DNA of 64,000 nt from Gammaproteobacteria bacterium (lineage in GTDB: Bacteria > Pseudomonadota > Gammaproteobacteria > Xanthomonadales > SZUA-36): the NCBI GenBank assembly GCA_021772915.1, contig JAJFLB010000060.1:62001-126000 (forward strand). Direction: 5' to 3'. Positions 15,717 to 25,557 of the stretch are shown here, piece by piece (within the stretch, counting starts at the first letter, position 1; each line of letters opens with the position of its first letter). The translations under genes and the position numbers were made by a program. Below the pieces are notes generated by a model that was given only the letters and a program-made list of their open reading frames with translations, searched no databases and was not told the DNA's origin.

Positions 15717-17765
15717 TCAGTCATTCGTAACAACAGTGTGTTGCTCCGGCAACCATTTGGCCAGCGTCGTGAACAGATTCTTGAGATTGATCGGCTTGGC
15801 GATGAAGTCGTTCATGCCGGCCTCCAGGCAGGCCTTACGGTCTTCTGGGAAGACATTTGCGGTCATCGCGAGAATCGGCAGGTCCTTGTGACTGGCACTG
15901 GAGCCGGCCATGGACCGGATCACGCGAGTTGCCTCCAGGCCATCCATCTCCGGCATCTGGACATCCATCAGGACCAGGTCAAAAGCGCTGGCGCGAACCT
16001 TGTTTACCGCCTCCTGACCGTTTTCCGCCGTGTCCACCAACAGACCCGCTCCACTGAGCAGCGCCACCGCTACTTCGCTGTTAATGGCGTTGTCCTCTGC
16101 CAGCAGGATATGTGAACCGTGATGATTGGAGTTCAGCTCTGTGGTGGTGGCTGCCTTTGCTGAAGATGGTGCGTCTGTCATGACACCCTGGCCATGGCCT
16201 AGCCGGGCCGTGAACCAGAAGGTGCTACCCCGGCCCAGCACACTTTCCACTCCCACCTCGCCACCCATCAGTTGCGCCAGACGCTGGGTAATGGTCAGGC
16301 CGAGGCCGGTACCACCGTATTGGCGCGTGGTGGAGACATCGGCCTGCTCAAAGGCTCTGAAAAGGTTGCTCAGCTTGTCAGGCTCGATGCCGATACCGCT
16401 GTCCTGTACCTCGAAACGTATCAGTATCTCGTCATTTACCTCTTCCAGTTTTTCGGCGCGCAGGGAGATCGTACCTTGCGCGGTGAACTTGATCGCGTTA
16501 CCAACATAGTTAAGCAGGGCCTGGCGCAGACGGGTCAGATCACCCCGCAACCACACCGGCACATCGTCCAGATCTGCTTCCATGATCACGCCCTTGGCAT
16601 TGACTTGCTCGCTGTACATCGACTGGATTTGATCGAAGAACGCTTCCAGGTGGAAATCCATCTTTTCCAGGTTCAGCTTGCCTGCCTCGATCTTGGACAG
16701 GTCAAGGATGTTATTGAGGATGGACAGCAGGTGTACGCCGGAGTTTTCGATCTTGGTGAGTTGATACGCCTGCTCCGGTGTCGCACCGGCTTGCTGTAGC
16801 AGGTGGGTGAGCCCCACGATGGCGTTCATGGGGGTGCGGATCTCATGGCTCATATTGGCCAGAAAGGCGCTCTTGGCATAGTTGGCTGCTTCCGCAAGGT
16901 GCTGTGCTTCGGCCAGCTCTTTAGTGCGTTCGTTTACCAGTTCCTCAAGGTGGTGCCGGTGCTGGTCCAGCTCTTCAGTACGCTGTTTGCGCTCAGTAAT
17001 ATCGTGGGCAACACCCAATACACCCACGATCTTGCCGTCGGCATCAAACATGGGCACCTTGGTTGTTTCAAGCACCTCGGGATGGCCGTCACCAGCGAAA
17101 ACTACGTTATCTTCGTGCCGGATGGACTTGCCATCGGTCATGGTTGCCTGATCCTGGTTATGGTAGAAACCCGCCAGCTCCTTGTCTAGCAGATCATAAT
17201 CTGACTTCCCTACGATTTCGTCTTCGTTCAGACCAACCAGTTGCGCGAACCTGAAGTTGCAGGCCAGGTAAATACCCTGGGCATCTTTTAACCAGACCAG
17301 ATCAGGTAGGGTGTTGAGCAAGGTACGTTGGTGAGCCTCACTTTGCCGTAGCGCCTCCTCGGACAGCTTGCGTTCGGTGATGTCGCGCCAAACACAGTAG
17401 ATGACTTGCCGACCATGTAGCTCGATTGCCGACAGGGTGACCTCCGCGACAAAAGTCGTGCCGTCCGCCTTTGTATGCACCCATTCAAATCGATGCAGGC
17501 CCTTGTCATTAGCCAGGGCCATCATGCGTTCCGCCTTGACGAAGGAATCTTCCCCGTCGGGCTGGTTGGGTGGTGAGAGTTTCGAGGGGTGGACGTTCAG
17601 GAATTCGTCGCGGCTCGTGTAGCCCAGGGTACTGATGGCCGCTTCATTGCATTCGACAAACTGATTGCTGTCGATTATCCAGGTTGGGTCCGGCGATAAA
17701 TCGAAAAGCTGTTTGAACCAGCTATGGTCGCCATTGAAGGTGGTACGGGACATCAGGGTTTGCAT
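15717..17765 (-). CDS. Hybrid sensor histidine kinase, PAS-PAS-HisKA-HATPase-REC
   Basis: 682 residues, no clear membrane segment. Two PAS domains (about 15-135 and 150-265), each with a PAC-like end ([20 protein letters not shown]). A short coiled coil leads to the H-box [14 protein letters not shown] (His near 305). The ATPase domain follows (N-box near 425, [21 protein letters not shown]). The C-terminal receiver has the acidic pair in LLAEDN (near 553), phosphorylation Asp in [12 protein letters not shown] (near 602) and Lys in FIAKPI. It probably senses a soluble signal in the cytoplasm. No separate response regulator is adjacent. Confidence 0.93.
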   Translation of the reverse strand: MQTLMSRTTFNGDHSWFKQLFDLSPDPTWIIDSNQFVECNEAAISTLGYTSRDEFLNVHPSKLSPPNQPDGEDSFVKAERMMALANDKGLHRFEWVHTKADGTTFVAEVTLSAIELHGRQVIYCVWRDITERKLSEEALRQSEAHQRTLLNTLPDLVWLKDAQGIYLACNFRFAQLVGLNEDEIVGKSDYDLLDKELAGFYHNQDQATMTDGKSIRHEDNVVFAGDGHPEVLETTKVPMFDADGKIVGVLGVAHDITERKQRTEELDQHRHHLEELVNERTKELAEAQHLAEAANYAKSAFLANMSHEIRTPMNAIVGLTHLLQQAGATPEQAYQLTKIENSGVHLLSILNNILDLSKIEAGKLNLEKMDFHLEAFFDQIQSMYSEQVNAKGVIMEADLDDVPVWLRGDLTRLRQALLNYVGNAIKFTAQGTISLRAEKLEEVNDEILIRFEVQDSGIGIEPDKLSNLFRAFEQADVSTTRQYGGTGLGLTITQRLAQLMGGEVGVESVLGRGSTFWFTARLGHGQGVMTDAPSSAKAATTTELNSNHHGSHILLAEDNAINSEVAVALLSGAGLLVDTAENGQEAVNKVRASAFDLVLMDVQMPEMDGLEATRVIRSMAGSSASHKDLPILAMTANVFPEDRKACLEAGMNDFIAKPINLKNLFTTLAKWLPEQHTVVTND

Positions 17766-17907
17766 TATAGCCCAGAGTACATAGGGTGAAGCTAATCAGC
17801 AGCCCATGGAGGAGTTCAGACTGACGGTCAAACTTGTTGCCTTTTGATGGCACAATGGCCTTCAATACCTCATGCTGTCATCACCACCAATGCACCAAGG
17901 GCGAATA

Positions 17908-18411
17908 GTGAACAGTTTGTTGTCAGTTTTATCTGCCGTCTTGTTGTTTTCTTCCCTGCAGGTCGCGGCAGCTGAAGATAGCGAGCCAGGGCCCAAGGCC
18001 GACAGCCAACAGGACCATCAGCCTAATGATGAGGCCAAAGACCTGGCTGGCTTACGTTATTGGAATGAGATCGACAAGGATGCCATCAAAACGGCGTCGG
18101 GCCTTCAATTCAAGGCTTTGATTACCGGCAACGGCCGCAAACCGAGCGTCAAGAGCAGGGTCGAAGTGCACTATCGTGGTCTGTTTCTTGATGGCAGGGA
18201 ATTCGATGATTCATATACCAGCGACGAGCCGGTAAAACTTCGTCTGAAACGGGTCATCAAGGGCTGGACAGAAGGTATCCAGTTAATGCCGGTCGGCAGT
18301 GTTTTCGTATTCCTTATTCCACCTGAACTGGCCTACGGGGCCAAGGGATCCGGACCGGTCCCGCCGAATTCCACCTTGATTTTTGTGGTGGAGTTATTCG
18401 GATTCAAATAA
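17908..18411 (+). CDS. FKBP-type peptidyl-prolyl cis-trans isomerase, secreted
   Basis: Speeds cis-trans isomerisation at prolines, here probably in the periplasm. A GTG start at 17908 with an AAGG ribosome site gives a clean signal peptide (NSLLSVLSAVLLFSSLQVAAA); the frame is open from 17872. After an acidic linker, one FKBP domain covers residues ~60-167: VEVHYRGLFLDGREFDDSY, VIKGWTEGIQLMPVGS, IPPELAYGAKGSGPVPPNSTLIF. Stand-alone gene followed by a dispersed repeat. Confidence 0.92.
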   Translation: MNSLLSVLSAVLLFSSLQVAAAEDSEPGPKADSQQDHQPNDEAKDLAGLRYWNEIDKDAIKTASGLQFKALITGNGRKPSVKSRVEVHYRGLFLDGREFDDSYTSDEPVKLRLKRVIKGWTEGIQLMPVGSVFVFLIPPELAYGAKGSGPVPPNSTLIFVVELFGFK

Positions 18412-18429
18412 CACCGCTTACCCTGGGAC

Positions 18430-18492
18430 CTTTTTCCGACCCCTATTTATAATTTGTCGCCTAGATGACAAATTGGATCCAACCCCATTAAG
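18430..18492. repeat. Dispersed repeat, diverged GGATCC(A/G)ACCCC copy
   Basis: Contains CCTTTTTCCGACCCC at the left and AATTGGATCCAACCCC at the right, both the same orientation, around an inverted repeat AATTTGTC (18451-18458) / GACAAATT (18467-18474). It is a rearranged copy of the GGGGTCGGATCCAATT family. Confidence 0.6.
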
Positions 18493-18505
18493 GTAGAATC
18501 CCCGC

Positions 18506-20350
18506 ATGGCGCACCTCTCCCCATCCGGACCCCCACCCGAGGCCACCACCCGTGGCTTCTTCGGCGTATTCCGCTACAGCCGCCGGGCCATGGAACTGGT
18601 GTGGACCACGAATGGCCGTCTAACGGTGGCGCTGGCCCTGCTTACTATCACGGCCGGTGTGCTGCCGGCGGCGATGGCCTATGTGGGCGCGTTGATCATC
18701 GATGCGGTGCTGGCGGCCACCAGAATCGCCACCGACACGGGCGAGGTCAGCATGAGCCGGGTGTTCTGGCTGGTGGCCATCGAGGGGTTGATCGTGGCGG
18801 CCATTACCGGCGCCCAGCGTGGTATTTCGTTGTGCCAGGCATTGTTGCGCGCACAACTGGGCCAGCGTGTAAACGTGATGATCCTGGAAAAAGCCCTAAC
18901 CCTGGAACTGTCCCAGTTCGAGGATGCCGAATTCTACGACCAGCTCACCCGGGCCCGGCGCGAGGCCTCTAGCCGGCCGCTATCGCTGGTCAACCGGACT
19001 TTTGGCCTGGCCCAGAACATGGTTTCGTTGCTTAGCTACGGTGTGCTGCTGGTGCAGTTCTCACCCTGGGCGGTGGTCGTGTTGGTGCTGGCCGGGATGC
19101 CGGCGTTTGTCGCCGAAACACGTTTTTCGAGCGATGCCTTTACGTTGTTCCGCTGGCGCTCGCCCGAGACCCGCATGCAACTCTACCTGGAGTCGGTTAT
19201 TGCGCGCGAGGATAACGTCAAGGAGGTCAAACTGTTTGGCCTGGGCCCGCTGCTGCTCAGACGCTATCGGGATATTTTCCGGCGTCTGTATAAAGCCGAC
19301 CGGGCGCTGGCGATACGGCGTGACGGCTGGGGCTTCGTGCTGGGGCTGATCGGTACGCTGGCGCTATACGGTGCCTACGCCTGGGTGGCCTTTGCCGCGG
19401 TCATCAGCCGCATCACCCTGGGCCAGATGACCATGTACTTGATGCTGTTCCGCCAGGGTCAGTCTGCGGTATCCGCCATCCTGTCCGCAATTGGCGGCAT
19501 GTATGAGGACAATCTGTATCTCTCCACCCTCTACGATTACCTGGAAACCCCGGCGGTGAAATCCGAGGCCAATAGAGAGAGCGGCCCAAATCCCACCGAC
19601 GGGGTGCGTTTCGAGGGCGTCAGCTTCAGCTACCCGGGCGCCAGCCGCCCGGCGCTGGTGGATATCGACCTGCACATTCATCCCGGTGAATCACTGGCAC
19701 TGGTGGGTGAGAATGGCTCGGGCAAGACCACCCTGATCAAGTTGTTAACCCGTCTGTACCGCCCCGCAACGGGTCGTATCTTGCTCGACGGCATGCCTCT
19801 GGATGACTGGGAGGAGACCGCGCTGCGGCAACGCATCGGGGTGATCTTCCAGGATTTCTCCCGCTACCAGTTCCTGGTGGGGGAGAACATCGGGGTAGGG
19901 GATGTGCGTCACTTCACCAACGAGGAGCGCTGGCGTGAGGCGGCCGACAAGGGCATGGCGGATGCCATCGTCGAAGACCTGCCCGGCGGCTACGCAACCC
20001 AGCTTGGCAAGTGGTTCAAAGACGGCCAGGAACTATCCGGCGGGCAGTGGCAGAAAATCGCCCTGTCGCGTGCCTTCATGCGCACCGATGCCGACATCCT
20101 GGTGTTGGATGAACCCACCGCGTCGATGGACGCTCGGGCCGAGGCCAGAATCTATGAGCACTTTCGCAAGCTCACCAAAAACCGCATCGCGATCCTGATC
20201 TCGCATCGTTTCTCCACCGTGCGCATGGCCAGCCAGATCGTGGTGATTGAAAACGGCAGGATTATCGAGCGTGGTACCCACGAGGAGTTGGTAAAGGTGG
20301 ATGGGCACTACGCCAGGTTGTTTTTATTGCAGGCGGAGGGGTATCGGTGA
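18506..20350 (+). CDS. ABC exporter, fused membrane and ATPase domains (MsbA-like type)
   Basis: 614 residues: an N-terminal six-helix membrane domain (to ~340) and a C-terminal ATPase. Walker A GENGSGKTT lies near residue 400, signature LSGGQWQK near 510, Walker B ILVLDEPTASMD near 531 and the switch ISHRFSTVRMA. The architecture is a half-transporter exporter that works as a dimer. The family includes lipid, peptide and drug exporters; nothing nearby indicates the substrate. A decayed DUF1203 gene converges on its 3' end. Confidence 0.9.
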   Translation: MAHLSPSGPPPEATTRGFFGVFRYSRRAMELVWTTNGRLTVALALLTITAGVLPAAMAYVGALIIDAVLAATRIATDTGEVSMSRVFWLVAIEGLIVAAITGAQRGISLCQALLRAQLGQRVNVMILEKALTLELSQFEDAEFYDQLTRARREASSRPLSLVNRTFGLAQNMVSLLSYGVLLVQFSPWAVVVLVLAGMPAFVAETRFSSDAFTLFRWRSPETRMQLYLESVIAREDNVKEVKLFGLGPLLLRRYRDIFRRLYKADRALAIRRDGWGFVLGLIGTLALYGAYAWVAFAAVISRITLGQMTMYLMLFRQGQSAVSAILSAIGGMYEDNLYLSTLYDYLETPAVKSEANRESGPNPTDGVRFEGVSFSYPGASRPALVDIDLHIHPGESLALVGENGSGKTTLIKLLTRLYRPATGRILLDGMPLDDWEETALRQRIGVIFQDFSRYQFLVGENIGVGDVRHFTNEERWREAADKGMADAIVEDLPGGYATQLGKWFKDGQELSGGQWQKIALSRAFMRTDADILVLDEPTASMDARAEARIYEHFRKLTKNRIAILISHRFSTVRMASQIVVIENGRIIERGTHEELVKVDGHYARLFLLQAEGYR

Positions 20351-20674
20351 CAAATCATCAAAGGCATGGATCTATATTAGCCTGCTCTCAAACAACTCCG
20401 GAACCATCCCGCTGTCGGGAATTGACTGCTCGACATGCTAGCGAACTAATATGGCGTGTGCGGCCTGAAAAGGTGAATCAGCAGGCTGATGCTGGAAATT
20501 CACCAATATCACGGTTTCACCTATTTCGGCATCAGCCAGACTGACACGACATGGAAAGCCGGGCCTGGTGTCAACCACCATCCTGGTTGCCTGGGCATTC
20601 ATCAGCTCTTTATCGGTCAGGTCAAAAAGCGGCGCAAACCGGGCGGGGGACAAGGCGTGTAATTGAAAAGACAT
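20351..20674 (-). pseudogene. DUF1203 protein, decayed by two nonsense codons
   Basis: The first 78 codons (20674 down to a TAG at 20438-20440) read MSFQLHALSPARFAPLFDLTD ending in HAILVR, the N-terminal half of a DUF1203 protein. In the same frame beyond the TAG the reading continues with family-like sequence (HVEQSIPDSGMVPELFESRLI), meets a second TAG at 20372-20374, then gives IHAFDD. So the gene has two in-frame stops and no intact end, its 3' part running into the ABC exporter. DUF1203 proteins are normally about 150-160 residues; function unknown. Confidence 0.75.
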
Positions 20675-20850
20675 ACTTACTCCGGCTGTCAGTTGCCATA
20701 GCGTACCTATCCCGGCAGGTCGATAACCACCCGTTTCCTGCTGTAGAAGTGGACCCTGACCCTTTCTACTTGTTCAGTGAATCACCGAAAACCTTCGTCC
20801 TGCCTGATCTCAGCGATCAGCCGTTATTGCCATGCTATGGTGAGGACACT

Positions 20851-21099
20851 GTGTCTGTTTTTCTCATACTCGCGACTGGAATAATGGCTGGGATACTTCC
20901 AGGGCTGCTAAAGCTAGACAAAGTGTTTAGCACGTCAAACATGGTCATTGGTTTTGTTGGCGCGCTGGTGGGTGCGTTTTTGGGTTTTGGCGACACGCCA
21001 ATACTTCTCAAGTATCCGTTCTTGAATGAGAAAACTCTCATGGTTGCTGTGTCGCTTCTGTCTGTCTTTACTAAAGTAGCCCTGGCAAAAAAGCGATAA
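20851..21099 (+). CDS. Small three-helix membrane protein
   Basis: 82 residues from a GTG with a TGAGGA ribosome site 4 bases upstream; the frame is open further back but without such a site. Three hydrophobic segments (about 3-20, 28-45, 63-78) and a glycine-rich turn VGALVGAFLGFGD recall small transglycosylase-associated (GlsB/YeaQ-like) membrane proteins, though the match is loose. The stop codon touches a half copy of the GGATCCGACCCC repeat. Confidence 0.55.
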   Translation: MSVFLILATGIMAGILPGLLKLDKVFSTSNMVIGFVGALVGAFLGFGDTPILLKYPFLNEKTLMVAVSLLSVFTKVALAKKR

Positions 21100-21120
21100 A
21101 TTGGATCCGACCCCTTTTTG
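21099..21120. repeat. Half copy of dispersed repeat (right arm)
   Basis: AATTGGATCCGACCCCTTTT right arm without a left partner, directly at the stop codon of the small membrane protein. A second GACCCCTTT follows at 21119-21128. Confidence 0.7.
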
Positions 21121-21331
21121 ACCCCTTTCTGGTAACCATGCAATCTGGAAATTCTCTGCTATATTTTTAAGTAGGTAACAAAAATAGGGCTAAGCCCCCA
21201 AAAAGACGGGTGTACAAAGCCACGATTTCGCGCTTGCTCCAGCCCCTTTTGTGCTGGCTGGTAATCCGGGATCAACTACGGTTTCTGACCCACGCAGACA
21301 TTCACTTCATCAACCCAAAGGAGAGTCATTA

Positions 21332-21748
21332 ATGAGCGCAATTCTCGGACCAGCAAAACAGTTTTTTGAGGCCTGCGAATCCGGACAAGGATGGGGTGCC
21401 TGTGCAGCATTTTGTAATCCCGATGCGACCTTTTCCTCGCAAACAGGAGCCCTGGCTGAGATATCCACGCTGGAGGATTACTGTGAGTGGATGAAGAATC
21501 TGTTTACGCCAATTCCAGATGGACACTATGAGCTGAAGTTCTTTGCCGCCGATGAGGCGGACAGCTCTGTGGCCGCGGTTGCCGTCTTTCATGGCACGCA
21601 AACGGGGCCAGGCGGGCCGGTGCCACCGACGGAAAAGACAATTGCAGCAGATTATGTTTACCACATGGTTTTTGACGGTGAGCGCATCAAGCACATGACA
21701 AAAATTTGGAATGACTCTATCAGCATGCAGCAATTGGGATGGGATTGA
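21332..21748 (+). CDS. SnoaL/NTF2-like fold protein
   Basis: 138 residues from the ATG at 21332, which has an AAAGGAGA ribosome site. The pattern is an NTF2-like cone: N-terminal helices (AKQFFEACESGQGWGACAAFCNPDATF), then the core strands VAAVAVFHGTQTG and YVYHMVFDGERIKHMTKIWND. The family includes ester cyclases, isomerases and non-enzymatic binding proteins; no catalytic pair can be assigned with confidence. No operon partner. Confidence 0.75.
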   Translation: MSAILGPAKQFFEACESGQGWGACAAFCNPDATFSSQTGALAEISTLEDYCEWMKNLFTPIPDGHYELKFFAADEADSSVAAVAVFHGTQTGPGGPVPPTEKTIAADYVYHMVFDGERIKHMTKIWNDSISMQQLGWD

Positions 21749-21775
21749 AGTCACTCGTGTGAGCGACTAACCTCA

Positions 21776-23143
21776 CTAATTCCGTGCTGCTCTTTTGGGT
21801 TTTGCAGTCACTTTGAGGTTGAGTTGGTCGTCTCCGCCGAACTGGTCAGTTCTGACCCTGATTCTGTACATCCCAGCGGACAATGCCTTACTGGTCAGAG
21901 AAAGACTGGTTGACCTGCCTGGCTTTAGAGACTTACCTATTTTGCCGGTGGTTTTATCAAATGGACAGGTCTTTTCACAGCTAAGGGAAAAACTGGTCGA
22001 GGCACTGCTGGCTCCCGGACCCTGATTTGTGAATTTTATGGATGCGGTTACTTTATCGCCTTCCTTTAGTGTCGAGTTCCGTGTGAATATATTTAACTTG
22101 AAACTGGGGTTTAGCTTACCTCTTGCTTCGATAGGTATTGGTTTTTTGCGGCTATTGTCTCCGATTACGACCCTGGATTTAGCCTGATCCGACTTGTCAT
22201 TATCTGGTGTGTCGCCAGGCGTCGTCGTCCATCTATCTTCTCTGGGATCGCGGGGAAAACTGTATCCGCTCTTTTGCCCCCGCTCAAGTACACTGTCAAT
22301 CAGTTGTCCTCCCTGTCCTTTTTGCTCGGATGTTGCATCAGACCCTGGCGGCGATGCCGGCTGGTCGTTTGTGTGGGTATCATCCGTAGACCCCAAGGGA
22401 TACATATTGGCCATTCCTGAGCCCTTCACGCCATCGGTCCGACCTGGCGCAGAGCCCGACTTGAGCAGACCAGAACTTACCTCAACACCTGTCAGCGGCG
22501 CCGGGCCCGACTTGGTCTGTTGCTGCGCCCCATGAGATACGGGCCCGCCGGGGTCGTCTTCCGGATCAAGCCCAACTTTCTGTGCGGGCATCCGCATCCG
22601 GTTGCTGGAAACCGGGTCAACAGGGTTGTCCTCGGGGTCTATGCCCGCCTTGCTGCCAGGCGACAACAGCCCCGAGACCGGGTCGGCAGGATCATCTATG
22701 GGATTCAGACCTGAAACGTCACCACCTGGCAATGCAAGGCCTGTTGCAGCATTCTGGTCCGTTGCAATTCCGGAAGGCGGGTTTCCGATTTGGCCAGCTA
22801 TAGCGTCTGCTTCTTGTTCGTAGCCATCATCTGGACTTCCGATAGTAAGTTTTTGACCTTCAGTGCCTGGAATGACAATGATGATTTGCTCATCCTCAGG
22901 GACGGGCATATTGCCACCAAGCCCGTGGGTGCCGGAATCCACCGCGGAGCCCTGCTTGATGTTGTCAGGTCTAACGACTTTTGCTCTGGGCGTGGGTATC
23001 TCTTCAGGCTCTGCGGTGGCAGTTGAAGACCTGTTCACCCTGGTATCCTGGGAGGGCTCGGCCGCCCAACCCGGGTCAGCAGCAAGAAGCACTGCTCCAA
23101 TTGTTATTGAAACAATCCAATTCATTTGCACTGTAGTCTTCAT
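21776..23143 (-). CDS. Secreted low-complexity protein with C-terminal Ig-like (CARDB-type) domain
   Basis: About 455 residues from the ATG at 23143 (AAAGGA ribosome site), which gives a signal peptide MKTTVQMNWIVSITIGAVLL ending near AEPS. The long middle is rich in Pro, Gly, Asp and Ser and predicted disordered. It holds three imperfect copies of a motif like GLDPEDDPxxPVS (about 22600-22720). The C-terminal ~110 residues look like a CARDB or Ig beta-sandwich (NSTLKEGDKVTASIKFTNQG ... GMYRIRVRTDQ) with two cysteines (SCEKTCPF). It is divergent from the PAN-domain protein, so the two may work together outside the cell. Confidence 0.7.
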   Translation of the reverse strand: MKTTVQMNWIVSITIGAVLLAADPGWAAEPSQDTRVNRSSTATAEPEEIPTPRAKVVRPDNIKQGSAVDSGTHGLGGNMPVPEDEQIIIVIPGTEGQKLTIGSPDDGYEQEADAIAGQIGNPPSGIATDQNAATGLALPGGDVSGLNPIDDPADPVSGLLSPGSKAGIDPEDNPVDPVSSNRMRMPAQKVGLDPEDDPGGPVSHGAQQQTKSGPAPLTGVEVSSGLLKSGSAPGRTDGVKGSGMANMYPLGSTDDTHTNDQPASPPGSDATSEQKGQGGQLIDSVLERGQKSGYSFPRDPREDRWTTTPGDTPDNDKSDQAKSRVVIGDNSRKKPIPIEARGKLNPSFKLNIFTRNSTLKEGDKVTASIKFTNQGPGASSASTSFSLSCEKTCPFDKTTGKIGKSLKPGRSTSLSLTSKALSAGMYRIRVRTDQFGGDDQLNLKVTAKPKRAARN

Positions 23144-23426
23144 GCACGTCCTTTGGCTGCCACGACCTTGTTCAATTCCGATCAGCAGCAGCCACCCGGC
23201 AGTGTAGAGCCGGTAGTGAATGCACGATATTTCCATGGTGAGTCCAGCACAGGTCCGTGTCCAGACTGGCCGGCTGCATCCCGATACGCCCGTGGGTGGA
23301 GTGTACCTTGGTGTCGTTTAGCAGCACATGATCTAGGTCAATGTGTCACCCCTTTGCGAACGCTATGCTTACGAACCGGGGTTGGAGGGAGCCCAGTACG
23401 CTAATAACGGGGTGTGGAGGTATCGC

Positions 23427-24989
23427 ATGCTTAAGCAACGACTCATTCTTACAGGATTTTTGTTGGCCCTCGTGGTGCCACTTAAGGCGGGAGCCCAGAT
23501 GGGTCCACCCGAGCACGGCACCGACCGCCAGGGTAAAGATGTCAGGAGCTTCGCCGCCGCCAGGTGGCAGGTATGCTCCAGCTCATGCGCCTCGCAGAAG
23601 CAATGTCGGGCCTATACATTTGTTGCCGGCAGTGGTGGCGGGACCTGCTGGCTTAAAGAGGGTATAACGCCTGCCCGGCCCAACAGTAAAGCTGTCTCAG
23701 GTGTGAAGCTCATGGGAGCCATTGAGCGCGGTTTTAATCGGCAGGGAGGAGACCTGGCCGCGGGTGTTTCTTCCGAGGACCCACCCGCCTGTCTTCGCGC
23801 CTGCCAGGGTGATCCCCGTTGCCAGGCTTGGACCTGGGTCAAGCCCAAAGGCAAGGGTCAGGGCGTGTGTTGGCTGAAAGGCACCTCACCGGCGGCAGTC
23901 AATGACGACTGTTGCTTCTCGGGAATCAGGTTCGCTGGCGGCGTAAGGCATGTGGACAGGAGAGTCAGCTCCCGGTCGGAACCGTCCGATCCAGCCATCG
24001 TTGCATCACGTACCAAATTGGGCAGGAATGGTGCACCACGATTGAAAAGCCCCAAGCATACCGGCCAAACAGGCCTGGATGGCGGTATTGATGGTCAAAA
24101 GCGAACAGAAAGCACGGTGGTTTTGCCGGGCCAGGACCAGTCCAGTGGCGACATGGAAGAAGAAGAGACACTGCAAGTGCAGCCATCCGATATCGGGATC
24201 ACGCTCCATAAACTTCCTGTCGTAACCGGCGTGGACGACCGCGGCCCACAGGAGCAGACCGCTATGCCCAAATCCGCCACCCTGCCGCGTCGTGCAAACG
24301 TCCTAACAGATCTCTTACCAACACCTCGTGGCGAGCTGCTCGCCTCCATTGCCGCAATGCCTGGTGGTGTCAAGTTGCTGGACAGCATCGGTGTCCCTTC
24401 GCCATCGCCCAATACAACGGGTGCGGGTCCCCAGGCAGGTCTCCACGCGCCCACACTGAAGCCTGATACACCCTTGGACGAACTCCTGCTGGGTGGGGTG
24501 AGACTGTACGCTTCGGGCAAGATAGAGCCGGCCGGGTTCGATCCCAAGGAGCCCCCGCTATTCTACGAGACATTTCGTGGTTGGGGAGATAGCCGGCAAG
24601 CACCACCTGGGGAAGAACGGCTTCCCATTCGCTCTCTGGCGGAAGACGACGTTGCCCTCCAAGAATGGGATACGCTTAATAAGAGATACTGGTGGAATAC
24701 GACCAACGGTGAGATGCTTCGACTGGGAATTCGGACGCCCGGCAAAAAGAGCAGTACCCGCTCGTATATTCTCGAGCTCGACTTCCGGGGTCTGGGCGAG
24801 TTCGTTTGCTACCATCAGTTGATGTGGCATTTCGCCGGATGGGGAGTCGACTGGGTGCCCACAAACAAGGGAACTCTCACAGCAATCGTGACATTGGAAG
24901 GGGATCGAACGTACGAATTTAAATTCCACCGGACCCAGAAGGAGGGCTTTGACCGCGAGTTCCGCTGGTTTAGCGTCACCATGCTCTAG
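23427..24989 (+). CDS. Secreted protein with two PAN/apple-like domains
   Basis: 520 residues from the ATG at 23427, with a GGAGG ribosome site and signal peptide (MLKQRLILTGFLLALVVPLKAGAQ). Two PAN/apple-like modules follow: residues ~35-95 with CSSSCASQKQCRAYTFV and TCWLK, and ~105-170 with CLRACQGDPRCQAWTWV and VCWLKG then DDCCFSG. The linker (~180-370) is low complexity. A C-terminal ~150-residue domain that I do not recognise starts near LLLGGVRLYASG and ends VTLEGDRTYEFKFHRT. PAN domains bind protein or carbohydrate. The neighbouring divergent gene is also secreted. Confidence 0.72.
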   Translation: MLKQRLILTGFLLALVVPLKAGAQMGPPEHGTDRQGKDVRSFAAARWQVCSSSCASQKQCRAYTFVAGSGGGTCWLKEGITPARPNSKAVSGVKLMGAIERGFNRQGGDLAAGVSSEDPPACLRACQGDPRCQAWTWVKPKGKGQGVCWLKGTSPAAVNDDCCFSGIRFAGGVRHVDRRVSSRSEPSDPAIVASRTKLGRNGAPRLKSPKHTGQTGLDGGIDGQKRTESTVVLPGQDQSSGDMEEEETLQVQPSDIGITLHKLPVVTGVDDRGPQEQTAMPKSATLPRRANVLTDLLPTPRGELLASIAAMPGGVKLLDSIGVPSPSPNTTGAGPQAGLHAPTLKPDTPLDELLLGGVRLYASGKIEPAGFDPKEPPLFYETFRGWGDSRQAPPGEERLPIRSLAEDDVALQEWDTLNKRYWWNTTNGEMLRLGIRTPGKKSSTRSYILELDFRGLGEFVCYHQLMWHFAGWGVDWVPTNKGTLTAIVTLEGDRTYEFKFHRTQKEGFDREFRWFSVTML

Positions 24990-25000
24990 CTGCACCACCC

Positions 25001-25086
25001 AAAAAAGGGGTCGGTTCCAGTTTACACATTGATTTGGATCCGACCCCTTTTCAGTAGTGTTGGTCTGGCATTTGACTCTGACCCTA
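25001..25086. repeat. Dispersed palindrome (GGGGTCGG type) plus GTCAGAGTCAA-type copy
   Basis: Left arm AAAAAAGGGGTCGGTTCCAG (25001-25020) and right arm GGATCCGACCCCTTTT (to 25052) around about 15 bases. Just beyond, at 25067-25085, is GGCATTTGACTCTGACCC, a copy of the second family also found at 34194 and 57662. Confidence 0.8.
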
Positions 25087-25190
25087 CTGAATTTTCCCAC
25101 AAGATAATGCACAGACACTGATTTTCATTGGCGCGTGGCCAGTGCATATTGCGTGGATGCCAGTTTCTTCTTCAACACCTTGCTACTACC

Positions 25191-25218
25191 TTGACATCAT
25201 ACTCCATTGGAGTATAGT
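25191..25218 (+). promoter_or_regulatory. Promoter with operator, HigBA-type module
   Basis: TTGACA (25191-25196), 16-base spacer, TATAGT (25213-25218). The spacer and -10 contain a palindrome ATACTCC-ATT-GGAGTAT (25199-25215), well placed for autorepression by the antitoxin. Confidence 0.65.
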
Positions 25219-25557
25219 TTGATTGCTGTTGCTGAAACCGAACAGTTTCAAAGAAAAGTTCGTCGTCTACTTTCCGGTGATGAAAAAATGGAGTTAATCG
25301 CGTATTTGTCCATGCAACCAAATGCAGGGGTCATAATGCAGGGAACTGGTGGAATACGTAAACTCAGATGGGCCCGAAGTGGCCGGGGCAAAAGTGGTGG
25401 AGTAAGGGTGATATATTATTTTTACAGCGCAGCGATGCCGCTTTACTTATTAACTCTATTTGCAAAAAACGAGAGAATAAATATCTCTATGGATGGGAAA
25501 AACATTCTGTCCAGGGCCGCCAAAGCGCTTGTGGAATATTGGAGACAAAAGCAATGA
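25219..25557 (+). CDS. RelE/HigB-superfamily toxin
   Basis: About 112 residues. It has the RelE-fold layout of HigB2-like toxins: ETEQFQRKVRRLLSGDEKMELIAYL, then the GTGGIRKLRWARSGRGKSGGVRVIYYF core and a C-terminal helix after FAKNERINI. These toxins are ribosome-dependent mRNA interferases. The start is uncertain: the frame opens at a TTG at 25207 inside the promoter, so the TTG at 25219 is preferred, though even this lies at the expected transcript start. The stop overlaps the antitoxin ATG (ATGA). Confidence 0.82.
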   Translation: MIAVAETEQFQRKVRRLLSGDEKMELIAYLSMQPNAGVIMQGTGGIRKLRWARSGRGKSGGVRVIYYFYSAAMPLYLLTLFAKNERINISMDGKNILSRAAKALVEYWRQKQ

